Assembly (NCBI GenBank): GCA_020226215.1
Contig: CM035233.1
Span: 9,920,001-9,984,000 of the forward strand
Length of the DNA stretch: 64,000 nt
Source: Sindora glabra
Lineage: Eukaryota > Streptophyta > Magnoliopsida > Fabales > Fabaceae
Direction of reading: 5' to 3'
Part shown: positions 1 to 10,702 of the stretch, in pieces
How the letters are laid out: every line of letters starts with the position of its first letter
How positions within the stretch are numbered: position 1 is the stretch's first letter
Notes under the pieces: generated by a model
The model's database searches: none
Told to the model about the DNA's origin: nothing
The model's input: only the letters and a program-made list of their open reading frames with translations
Made by a program: the position numbers and the translations under genes

Positions 1-2640
1 TTGTTTAGCCAAATTTTTACATAATCTTTCAAACAACAATTTTATAATTTTAGGATAAATCTTTTAAGAACACTAATATCATTTTATAAACTAATAAACT
101 TTATTTTTAATTCAACTTACTTTAAATGAAGCTGATAACATTAAAATTATTTTTTGCATCATCATATTTTTTATATTGCTTAAGTAAATATATATAAATA
201 GCAACAAATTGAATGTAAACAAAACAAATAAGAAATTGGTCAATGATTTATGGTAAAAATGGTGCCACTTTATTTATCCCTATATTAGTACATCAATATA
301 TATTATAAAAAACTATAATTTACAATGAACAATGAACAATGAACAATCAACTATAATTTACAAAAAAACTATTATTACAAAAAATTATAATTTTTCATCA
401 ATTTTTTCATCATTACGTTTTCTCAACATCTCTAAACATGCATCTTAGGATGGAAACTAAATACTATAATTTAAAATAAATAATAGAGGTGGCCTTGGAA
501 GATATAAATAATTGTAAACTAATAAAAAATTAAAGTGAAAAAAGCAACATATCTAGTCTTGCTATGAACTCAAGTCTTCCAATGCAAAAATATTCATGCT
601 ACTTTTCTCATTAAAATTTCTCATCAACTCTCCCATCATAAGGTGTAGATGTTTTAAATGAAGAGTGATAACAAAATTTATAAGTAGCATGTAAAGCTTT
701 AAATGTTAGTCATTAACCCAAAATTGATGTATTACATATGTTTTAATTCATATTACTTAACTGTTAATATATCTTAAAATGTCATAAATTTTTACGATTT
801 TCTGATACATGTTATTGATAAATACACTTAGTATTTAATAAATATTAAAAGTTACTGGTATACCTTTAGATGTTAGTTATATAAAAAATCTAATGTGGTA
901 ACTCACACCAAATTTCTAATCTACCTTTTCATCTTTTGATATAACTTTTACACATCGTATATGTCATTATTTGTAAATAGTTATTGAACATTAGCTAGTT
1001 GTTAGTATAACTTTAAACATCGGTAAGCAAAACAAACTGACATGGCATCTACTCTTAATTTTTTTTTCATCCATTACTGCATTTAATTTGATAGTTTCCT
1101 GATACCTCATAAATGTCATCTTTAGTGAATGTTTGCTATCTTTTTTAGTAAATGCATACCATTTATGACAAGTTATGTGACCAATACTACACCTTTATAT
1201 GTTAGTTAGGACAAAAAAACTGATATGATAACTTCATAAAAAAAATTTGATCCAACTCCTCATTTTTTCTTCCATCTTTTTAAAACCAAATCATGTTTTA
1301 ATAAATAATTAACATGATTTATTCTTTTTTTAATTTTTTATTACATAACTTCTTTATTTTGCCATTTTTCTAATAACTAATATCAACTTTTTTAAGTAAA
1401 ATTATCAACTTTTTGCATCTTGATATTTTTTTAATAATAGATAACAACTACAAATCATTTTTCTAGTAACATTATCAATATTAACTAGTACACAATGATT
1501 ACCATTTCATATAATTTACAAATCATTGTACACTATATATTTTTTATAAAACAATGACTTACACAAAAGTTATAGTACATCATCAATATAATTTACAACG
1601 TAACCACCATATTCTGTAGATTCTCGTTTATTGAAAAAAATCTAATTTACTTTTGTTATGTTGAAGTGTTTGACCAAATTTTATAGATATTAATCATTCA
1701 TTTATTGTAGTACCGAGTGGAATATGAGAATAACACACACGATTGATACTACACAATTAAAATTTTTTTGAATCTTATGATTATGAATCTCCTATCAAAT
1801 CATGAATATTTCATGATCATGAGTATCCCATCCCAACAGAAGATAATCGTCATTTGATAAGAAACTCATAATTATAATATTTGAAACATTTCTACTTGAG
1901 CAACATCAATGGTGTATTATTCTTTTATGCCACCTAAATAAAAATAAAATGAAAGAAAAACTTATAGATAATGAAAATAACAATAGATATCGATTATTAA
2001 GAAAAAATTATTGTGTAAATATTTTATATTTCTAAGTAAGATAATTCAAATGTATTTTAGATAATGGTTATAAGAAATTGGTACCTTGACTTCTAGACAT
2101 TTGTTTTTCAATATTAGTTTTTTATTTAAAATGATGTAATAAGTTGTTCTTAATTTCAAAAAATGTCATCGTGCTAACTTATCATGCCAATTTTTTTATT
2201 ATAGCTAATGTTATAAATTGTTTGTAATTGTAAAAATGTCAGAATATCATTATATATATTAATTTTCAATATAACTGACATTAACATGATAATATTGTAA
2301 GACAAATTCGTATTGAAGTTTACATTCACTTTACCTATTAAAATATGTTAAATTTTAATTTAACTAGTCATTCTGCTCAAAAATTTATTATCTCAATTAT
2401 ACCAATTTAATTGATCCACTTGAGTTTAATTGAAATTTTTATTTGAAAAGATTTACTGTTTAAGTGATTATTTCTACCTCGAGTAAAGATTAATTTTATA
2501 TCTATTGTGTGCATACTCGAATATAAAAAAATTTAATTAACTAAATCACTAGCTAGTGCGCTAACTAGCTAAAGTTAATCGAAGTAACAAAAAATTTAAA
2601 TTATTAACAAAAGAAAAAGGAAAAAGGAGGCAACAATCCC
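1..2640. other. Intergenic DNA upstream of the XS-domain gene
   Basis: This is A+T-rich sequence with stops in all frames and no gene I can support. It holds a short microsatellite with a 7-bp unit (AATGAAC, three copies, about 322-344) and a degenerate tandem array at about 750-1290, described separately. The rest shows only poly-A/T runs and no terminal repeats or coding remnants that I can recognise. Confidence 0.6.
750..1290. repeat. Degenerate tandem array, units of roughly 150-190 bp
   Basis: The same ordered set of short blocks recurs three times. First comes a block with 'aaatgtcat' or 'tatgtcatt' (near 780, 960 and 1110), and then a block of the form 'acctttagatgttagtta' (near 860, 1005 and 1190). 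Each second block is followed by 'aaaaaatctaatgtgg' or 'aaaaactgatatgat' and a T-rich segment. The units have diverged by substitutions and small gaps, so the array is old. It could be a piece of a decayed element's terminal repeat rather than a true satellite. Confidence 0.45.
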
Positions 2641-3170
2641 CTATGTGTGGAGTGTCGACAAGGGGATCATATGAAACGATAAGTCAATAAATTCGACGTG
2701 TTCTTCCACTAGCAGTTGCAGTGCGCTCCAGCGAACATCGACTTCTAATCGCTTCTTTTTCGCTCTCTCTACCTTCGAATTATCTGCCCTTTTTGGATCT
2801 AAAATTCCCAAACACAATCAATTTCAAACTGGTTGGTCGGTTCAGTGCAAAATTCTCAGAACAATCTCTTTCACCATGTATTTGCAACTTCAGAGTCTTT
2901 CCCAAAAGGTTTGAGAACTTTTGATACATCACTCGCTCTCTCTGTATCAGTAACTTTGAATTATGCTGGATTTGTAAAATTTGCAATCAATTCATCTTGG
3001 GCTTACTAGGGTTAAGGTTAGGGTTTGGGATGAATATGTGAATCTTTTGCTGCTGTTGTGTTAATTATTTCAGTCGTTTGTGTCATCGGTGCGATTTCTG
3101 GGTCGGAATTAGAAATTGAAAGAAAATCGAAAGGTTCTAAGGTTTTATATTTGGCTTTAGTGAACCGAAG
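2640..3170 (+). promoter_or_regulatory. Core promoter and 5' UTR of the XS-domain gene, probably with a leader intron
   Basis: Base composition changes at about 2,690 from A/T runs to a mixed, CT-rich leader (for example 'cgctctctctacc' at about 2761). A possible TATA-like stretch, 'caataaatt', lies near 2,685. A plausible 5' UTR intron runs from a donor at 2909 (AAAAG|GTTTGA) to an acceptor ending at 3160 (GGCTTTAG|TGAACC), leaving 10 nt before the ATG at 3171. The transcription start and this intron are inferred. The short open frames in this stretch look like chance. Confidence 0.4.
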
Positions 3171-6100
3171 ATGCAATCTAGAAGACGTGAAGAGCATGTT
3201 ACAGTCTCTCCGGCCTCGAAGTTGCGTACTCAGCAGCGACTCGAAGTGGTACCTGATGCTTACAGGAGTACTCGCCGTGATGGGTCTGATCAATCTCCTG
3301 CACAACAGAGGATTATGAGTCCTCAGAAACTTGATGGGCTGCGAAGGGGTGGAGGTGGGAGCAAAGGGAGTATTGCTTTTGAGAGGAGGGACTATAACAG
3401 AGGGAGTGATACACTTGAGAGGAGGGACTATAATGAAGGGAGTGATACTTTTGACAGGAGGGGCTATGATTATCATTTGGGAGGTCATAGGTGCAGTCAG
3501 GTTGAGTCAAGATCACCTCCTATTGAACAAGCAAGAAAAAGGCTACAAATTGATGAAGGGGTTAGGCATAGAAGTTGTTCACCACCTCTGGGTTTGCGAC
3601 CAAGATATGAGTTGCCCAAATCCAGGGACTACAATGATGACGAAGAAAATTTGGTTGGAAAACGTGTTTATGGATATGAGCATGTTAATTATAGTGTTAA
3701 TAGAGAGAAGGAATTTATTGAAGCTAGATTAGTTGATGGACAGGGTATGCTGGACCATAAGATGATGATAAATGATGATGCAGTACGAGGGTCATATAGG
3801 TCACATTCGGATACAGATATAACTTCCCAATATGAAGAAACTGGTGGACACTTGCCTCCGCTCTCAAGGAGTGTGGGCATGGTTAGAATTGAGCATGAAA
3901 GACCACAGCATCGAAACACTCTACCCTCAGATAAGTTAGCCAATGTGGAATCATACAGAAGTGGAGAAAAACTTAGATATAATGCAAGGGATGGTCCCTA
4001 CTCCATGATGTCATCATCTTATTCGAAGGATTTGGCCAGTGCTTCTCAGATGATGGATTATGGAAGCTCTTCTTTAGGAACTTCAAGGACTGATAATGTA
4101 TGTTCTCATCGTGACGGTAACCATCTACGGGCCTCTTATGAACTGCCAAGGAGCAGTGGAAAACTTACAGACACTCTAGGTTTTAGTGGATATGGGCAAA
4201 GGCTACCTATGGATACCTCTAAAGATCCTGAAACTAGGCAGAGGACAATGACATGCCCACAACAATGTGTGTATAGTCCTAACAGAACTAAACATGAAGA
4301 ATATCTAAATACCAAGTTACCAGTAACAGCACAGGTTGAACATGGATATCAGTCTGATGACATACCCAGAAGGATAGCTCCTCATGTTCAACCAGACTAT
4401 GAACAAGCTCCAATGAAATATGAGAATAGAGAATTTTGCAGACCTAGCATGCATCCTGTTTTGGATACAACTGATAGAGATGAGGATTCTTATGCCACCC
4501 ACAGGAGGGGTGACTTGCATGACCACCCTGCAATACAAAAAGAGAAGTATTATGACTGTGCTGATATGAGAACATTAATTTCATCAAAGCAAGGTGATGA
4601 CTATTTGTCTCCTGGATATGCTTATCCTGAAATTGGTAAGAGGTTGCCACAAGATCATGAAATTTCATATTTGAGTGCATCAGAGGGTGGTCGTGTATTA
4701 ATTTTGAGACCTGAGTATGAATCTCGGAGAGATGGAGGTCCTGGGCTTCAGCATGAAAGGTTTCATATTTCTCCTTTTTCTAGTCATAATTTGGAAACCC
4801 AGAGAAGAGGTGTCAGAATGCACGAAATAAAACAGGATCCTGGCATTAATGACCATGCAGATACAACTTTGAAAAGAAAATACAATGCGGATGAACACAT
4901 AGATGTTCATGGTTCAAGAATAACGAAGTCAAGTAAATGGAATTCACATGAAGATGTGTATGAGAATGAAGAATGGTTAGATGAAGAAATGGATGTAATG
5001 TATTCATCTGGAAATGCTGGATTTGATCGTAAGATATACAGAAAGGATAACAGAGACTATACTGGGCTAGATAATGAAGAAGATTATCCTTCTGATGGCT
5101 GGTTGTTAAATCAGGATAGTCTACAACATCCACAACGACGCTCAGTTAAGTTCCATACCTATTATGGTCCAAATGTAAAGAGTCATCCAAAGTTTAATTC
5201 TTCAAGCTGGTATAGATCCCAGCATTTTTCTAAAAGAAGTGCAATACCTAAGCAATCTAAACCTTGGAAACAACATCATGGTTATGATAATGCACATACA
5301 AATAACGAGGAATCATCTGAAGATTGGAAAGATGTCACACAATCTGAACCCTCTGAGGGCTCTGAAGAGTTCATGCAAATGGCGCATGAAGCATTCTTAA
5401 TGTACTCCAAGAAATTGAATCTGAATTCATCCGTCCAAAGGAGGTACAAGGATCAAGGAAAAGCTGGTAGTTTGTACTGCATCGTATGTGGCAGAAGGTC
5501 TGTTCCTTTACTTTGATGTTCTTTTAGTAAATGGAGAACTGCTGTCCACGTAGTGAATCAGGAATTACCAGTATTTAACATAAGGTGCAGTCAAGTATGT
5601 GTGCTATCATTCTTATGGTCTTACTATGGGCATAGATCATTGCTTCCTACAGTTCTTGAACTATAATGTGTTGCTATTATATAGTTACTGTATTATATTT
5701 AAGATTGTTGAATCCTTAATGGTTTACTGGAACAATCTCATTTCACTAGGACCCAACATATGGTTAATTCTCTGCAGATGGACATGATTATAAAGCTGGT
5801 GGAAGTGGTATCTGTGTGTTGAAATTGTGGTATCATTATTACTGGACCTGGCATTAAGTAAAATTATAAGCAAATAGTGTGTTAAGCGCTCATCTTAGCA
5901 TATAGATGATTATGAATATGGAGATATAATGAGAGGAGAAAATGGTGGGGAATTTGACTAGAGAAATAAGTGGCACTATAATAGGTATAAATGGCATGCA
6001 GATCTGTCATATCTAGGCATGATGACTTACACATATTCGAGTTTCAAATGGATTTATTGACATGGAGTTTGCAAGGTTAAAAGGATCCTATCAGTTAGAC

Positions 6101-7741
6101 ACTCCTTGACTTAGTAGTGATTGGGAGTTGGGACTATACATAGAGAAGATTGAGTTCAGATTCAAAAGATTGGATAAAGTTTGGGGTTTGGAAGTTTGTA
6201 GAAAATGTTATTGAGGCTTAAGGAGTATATAGAGGTCATTTTTTATTATACTTTTTTGAGAAAACTAATAGTTGACACAACCAAGTTCATGACCTTCAAC
6301 ATTACACCAGGGAATTTGATGATCACAGACAAGTGAAACTGCCCAGTTGGTGCTTTGGTTGAATTTGCAGACCAATAATTAATATTTCCTTATTTTGATG
6401 ATGCTTTCCCGTGTTTTCTTTTTCTTTAGTTTATCTTTAACAAAGGTTCATTTTCTGATGGATTTGTTAGCATTCTTGGATGTGCCATGACCTTGCCCTG
6501 TTACACTGTAGTGAAACTAGTGCAATATCCCTTTTTTTCTCTTTCTTCATTATGATTATGATTCCCTTCATATTTTCTTCACATGGATTGTATATTTGAA
6601 GATTATGCCCAGTTTTCATTTAGAGTTGTGTTTATTAATTTGTTTATATTATGTTTATTAATCTGTTTATATTATGACATAATCTTTTTATGCTGTTTAT
6701 TCTATCTCAGCTCCTCGAAGGAGTTTATGGACACCCAACGCCTGGTAACTCATGCCTTTATGTCCCATAAGGCTGGTTTGAGAGCAAAGCACTTAGGTCT
6801 TCACAAGGCAATTTGTGTCCTGTTGGGATGGGACACTGTTGTTCCCCAAGACACAATAACATGGTTTCCCCAGGTATTGCCAAATGATGAGGCTATGGCT
6901 CAAAAGGAGGATTTGATTCTCTGGCCTCCACTTGTTATCATCCACAATATAACGATGTCTGATGACAATCCACAAAAATGGAAGGTTGTGAGCATGGAAA
7001 CAATTGAGGCTTTTCTAAGAGGTGAGTTAATTTGGTGGAACGTTAGTTTTCTATCTGTTTTTTGCCTCTAGTTTTTCTTCTTCCCCCCTCCCCCCGGGTG
7101 TGTGTGTGTGTGTTTGCAGGTAGGGGAGAGATGGGGGATCTGGGTTACTGTAATGGTTGTCCAAATAAAGAGTTCATTAAAGTGGAAAAGGTTCCTTTTT
7201 TCCCACATCGTTTAGTTTGGTTTTATTCATGGTTCATCCCATTTGAAATTTTTTAGAAAACTGATAGTGTAAAGTTATTTTGTACCCTAGCGTGTCTCAA
7301 TTAAGGGCTTACTAATGGATTTCTTTGGGTGTGAAAATTGCACATTTGGCTTCTCTTTAAATAAAAATTTCAGGTAAAGGTTTTGTGCGGGGAAGGATCA
7401 AATTGTGCTTAGGGAGGCCCGCGGACCAGAGTATTATTCTGGTGAAGTTCCTGGGTACTTTCGTTGGGCTGGGAGATGCTGAAAGGCTTCACAAATATCT
7501 CTCTGGTAGTAACCGTGGGAGAGTTGAGTTTGAGAGAATAAGATCAAAAAATAGCAGAAGCCATGAAATTGGGGTATCTGGAATACATGAAGACAATGTG
7601 GAGCATCTTCTGTATGGCTATATGGGGATTGCAGAGGATTTGGACAAACTAGACTTTAACTCAAAGAAATGGAGTTTGATCAAGAGCAAGAAGGAGATCG
7701 AGGACCTCGACAATGATCCTATTAAAACCAGTGAGAGGTAG
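3171..7741 (+). CDS. XS domain-containing protein (SGS3-family RNA-binding module)
   Basis: Three coding exons: 3171-5497, 6711-7021 and 7374-7741. Introns are 5498-6710 (GTCTGT...CTCAG) and 7022-7373 (GTGAGT...TTCAG). The exons join in phase (AG|C Ser, then G|GT Gly) to give about 1001 residues. Residues 1-765 are charged and low in hydrophobics, probably disordered. They include a 12-residue repeat (ERRDYN.GSDT, residues 71-106). A zf-XS zinc finger follows (C770, C773, H790, H795), split by intron 1. The XS domain spans about 842-942 (ILWPPLVIIHNIT, then GKGFVRGRIKLCLGRP), and a charged tail ends the protein. XS domains are known in plant SGS3, which protects RNA during post-transcriptional silencing, and in relatives of unclear role. 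This protein lacks the SGS3 layout, so a silencing role is only possible. Arabidopsis AT3G22430 is my best guess at a homologue, from memory. The ATG is the first in this frame and opens the long exon. The C-terminus is uncertain because of a possible further intron at 7738. Family assignment is firm and exact function unknown. Confidence 0.9.
7098..7113 (+). repeat. (GT)8 microsatellite in intron 2 of the XS-domain gene
   Basis: Eight GT dinucleotides follow a C/G-rich run ('cccccccgggtg') inside intron 2, about 75 bases after the donor. It is probably length-variable and has no evident function. Confidence 0.85.
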
Positions 7742-8340
7742 TGGCTTTAGGCTACCTGAGTGCTGTTTCATGTTTGACTAATTACAGTTCTGTTGATGGT
7801 TTATGTAAGATCAGGAACTTGTATTAATCTGGAGTCCTTTTGCAAGTGATCTTATAATTTAATCTTAAATGCTAAAAGCCAATCAAGAATCCTGTCTTTG
7901 CAGGCAGCAATGAATATATGGCTGAAGGCATTGTTTGGATTGTTATGAATCTTAATTTCTGCGGATTTAGGAAATTTGGATATAGAATATGCTCTGGTTT
8001 CCGCCTTCCATTTGTGTTTAGGACACATAGGATCAATGTATGCAAATACACGAATGGTACTGAAATGACCCGAGATGGTCCATATCCTACTAAGTGGTGG
8101 AGCAAAATGTACTCAACTTGCCTAAGATTTAAGTATAATTATAAATAGACCACTATTTTTTCATGTATGTTGTATCCCTCAGCATTGGTTTTAAATGTAT
8201 ACGTCTATTTTTGAAGAAGGATTGTGAGGTATATTTTTTAAAATAAGAGGTGTGGACTTATGTGTACTTCTACTTTTGAAAAAGGAGGATTGAGTGTCTA
8301 CTTTTTGAAATAAAAGAGTTGTGGATGTATTTAGGTTTAA
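7742..8340 (+). other. 3' UTR region of the XS-domain gene, with a possible last intron
   Basis: The TAG stop at 7739-7741 overlaps a good donor (GAGAG|GTAGTG at 7738). An acceptor with a pyrimidine-containing tract, GTCTTTGCAG, ends at 7903. If this intron is used, the protein ends Arg-Gln-Gln-stop at 7913 (1003 residues). An acceptor 4 nt further on (7907) would open a frame to 8148. An AATAAA hexamer at 8309-8314 is a candidate polyadenylation signal. The open frame 7918-8148 has no recognisable similarity and I read it as untranslated sequence. Confidence 0.5.
8197..8332 (+). repeat. Imperfect tandem duplication, about 66-bp unit, at the gene 3' end
   Basis: Two adjacent copies share the order 'gtatacgtctatttttgaa' / 'gtgtacttctacttttgaa', then 'gaaggatt' / 'ggaggatt', then a T-run, then 'aaataagaggtgtgga' / 'aaataaaagagttgtgga'. 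The second copy contains the AATAAA hexamer, while the first has 'aaataag'. The duplication may therefore have supplied or shifted the polyadenylation signal. Confidence 0.65.
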
Positions 8341-10350
8341 GTTGAGGGAGGGGAGGGTAATATGCCCCCCAAGTGTTTGGTTGATGATGAGTTGGGCAGA
8401 ACTGAAATTGGCTTGAGATCAGGCTGGACCTAAGTCTCAACTCATGGATTGGCATTGGTATTATTTGAGTCAATTTATTCAGTTTATGTTCCCCATTCGT
8501 TAAGTTTAAATAAATTATAATAATTAAATATTTTATATATAACTTAACAGCTTAAAGAATTTATGAAGGCAAATATATTTAACAACTTAGTATTAAAAAA
8601 TAAATAAATTGTGAATAGTAAAAGATAGTATATTACTAGAATATTTAATTTGGCACAAATGACAATTTATTTGAAAATGTAAAGTTATTATTTTATTTTA
8701 ACTATTATTTGGTTAAAAAAACAGTGAGGACACAGCTTGAGTTTTCGATTCTTTCGTAATGCTCCAAATCTTATGGGTTTGTCTACAAATATATTTAGAA
8801 GTTCATAAAAGAAAATTGAATATAATATATTCTTAACATTATAAATCAGCTCAGGAGAATATCTAAAGTAAAATCTATGAACTTGATTTATTGAAGTAAA
8901 TTCCTTTGTTAAATCATTATCCTTGATCTTCACTCTTATGATAATATGGGATATGAACAAGTGTTCAAAATTACCGAATGATAATAAACATTCATTTAAT
9001 ATAAATATCTTCACAAAATAATTCTCTGAACACGCAAAATATAAAGTAATATATTAGTAATAAAATATAATATATTTTACAATAGAACTTTATAAAAAAT
9101 TATGACTAAAAATCCAATATACATTGTAATGGATGTATGAGCTCAATTTCCATTAAATCAAACTTCGGCTTATTTTGTAAATGAGCTAAATAATCCAACT
9201 TCTTTATTATTCATTTGTCTTGTAAATAAGACTTATCGAGTTAAAATGCAAATCAAATTGTGAGCTTCTTGCAAACTAATTGGACTCATTCTTAACCATC
9301 TCTAGCATTGTGTCAATAGAATTTCTGACAATAAAATGATCAAGTTATGAAGTCAAATTGGAGAATAAATTGTAATTTCATGAATTGTAACTATTGAAGA
9401 AGGCTTCATTATATTTATTTTCTGGCACTTGAGATGCACCCCACTTCGGAAATGGAGGAATATGACAAAACAATCTGAGTACATTAGTACATCGCCCGGT
9501 CCGATAGGTCGGATTTGAAAGAAGGAAATTTTCTCAATTTAGTAACATTAATATTTCAATGTTACTTTCTATCATATTTTGATAAATTAAGATCTTTTAT
9601 ATTACGATTGAAGGGTTGTTAAAATCAAGAAAACGATTTTTTAATTTGTTAAGATGTGATATTAAGAATCTCAATATTCTAGGAGGACTAGGAACTTTCT
9701 TATGAGAATAAGATTTGAGGTCTTTTTTAAAATCTAAAAATTAATTTTATTTACCAAAAAACTAATTTTCTAATAAACCTATTAATGTTCAAGTCAGCTT
9801 CCAACCATGACCAGGTTTGAGAGGCAGAGTCTGTATACATGAATTGATTTTTAATAATATAAATATATATTAAAAAATAATCATATCTAATTTTTTTAAA
9901 CAAAAGCCCTTCGCTTAACTAAACATTTTATATATTCAAATGTCCTATTATAATTAAAATGTGTACTTTATTAAAAAAAAGTTTAATTTTTACATACAAT
10001 AATAATGAAAATAAAATTGAACTTTCGCGCTAGCCTTAGATCTCACTTTTTTAATTGAGCCAAGCCAAAATTTTTCAAAAATAAACAAGCGAGAGTTCAG
10101 ACCAATTCATTTGGAACGTAACCACATGAAATATTTGATTCAAAACCCAATGACCCAACTCAAACAATACATTGAATACGACATTGAGGCAGATTCTTTT
10201 CAATATGAAAACTAATTTTATCGGGTAGGATGTTTCATACTAATCATACGGGCACATAGATGAAGCGACCACTGTTGCTAAACCAACTGGCCCAGTAGTT
10301 ATACACTAACAGGCCTGCACAACTGTGAAATAAGCAGTCGTAAACTACAA
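8340..10350. other. Intergenic DNA between the two convergent genes
   Basis: No gene is supported. The stretch is A+T-rich with a few G/C-richer islands (about 8,390-8,460, 9,480-9,520 and 9,790-9,830). Phrases such as 'aactcatggattgg' and 'gagctaaataatcc' resemble decayed hAT-type miniature elements, but I could not define ends. The small open frames here (8270-8473 and 8688-9014, both -) look like chance. Confidence 0.5.
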
Positions 10351-10702
10351 ATAACTTTAACAGCAGTTGGGTTCAATTAGGTACCAGACCTATATACATG
10401 TCATCGTTTCATTGGGCCAGTTACACTCCGAACAAATCTTTAAGGGGGAAGGCAGAAAGCTCGAAAATCCTGTATTTCTAATTTATCCCCTTTTCTTAAT
10501 GTCTCTTCAAGGAAATACACTAAGACCAACTTGTACAAAATATTGGTGTGAGGTCATAGCTTAAATACATGATGTACATACAATAAAAATCTATACAAAG
10601 TTGCAATTGAAAAAAAAAAAAAAGGGCAACAAAGTTGCTGCCAACCCTTTTCATGATAAAAATTGGCAGTCATGTTTTTAGCATCAGAAATTCATCTACC
10701 CA
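10350..10702 (-). other. 3' UTR and downstream region of the enhancer-of-polycomb-like gene
   Basis: This lies just downstream of the TGA at 10705-10703 on the - strand. It contains a 14-nt A-run (about 10,610-10,623) and no coding remnant. I could not place a canonical polyadenylation signal on the - strand. The + strand open frame 10367-10564 is not supported. Confidence 0.4.

Noticed and set aside
7918..8148. 76-codon open frame after the XS-domain gene
   Set aside because: No family resemblance, and reachable only through a second-choice acceptor. Treated as 3' UTR and noted under the alternative C-termini.
8688..9014. 108-codon open frame on the - strand
   Set aside because: Composition follows the A+T-rich background, and there are no motifs and no promoter or splice context.
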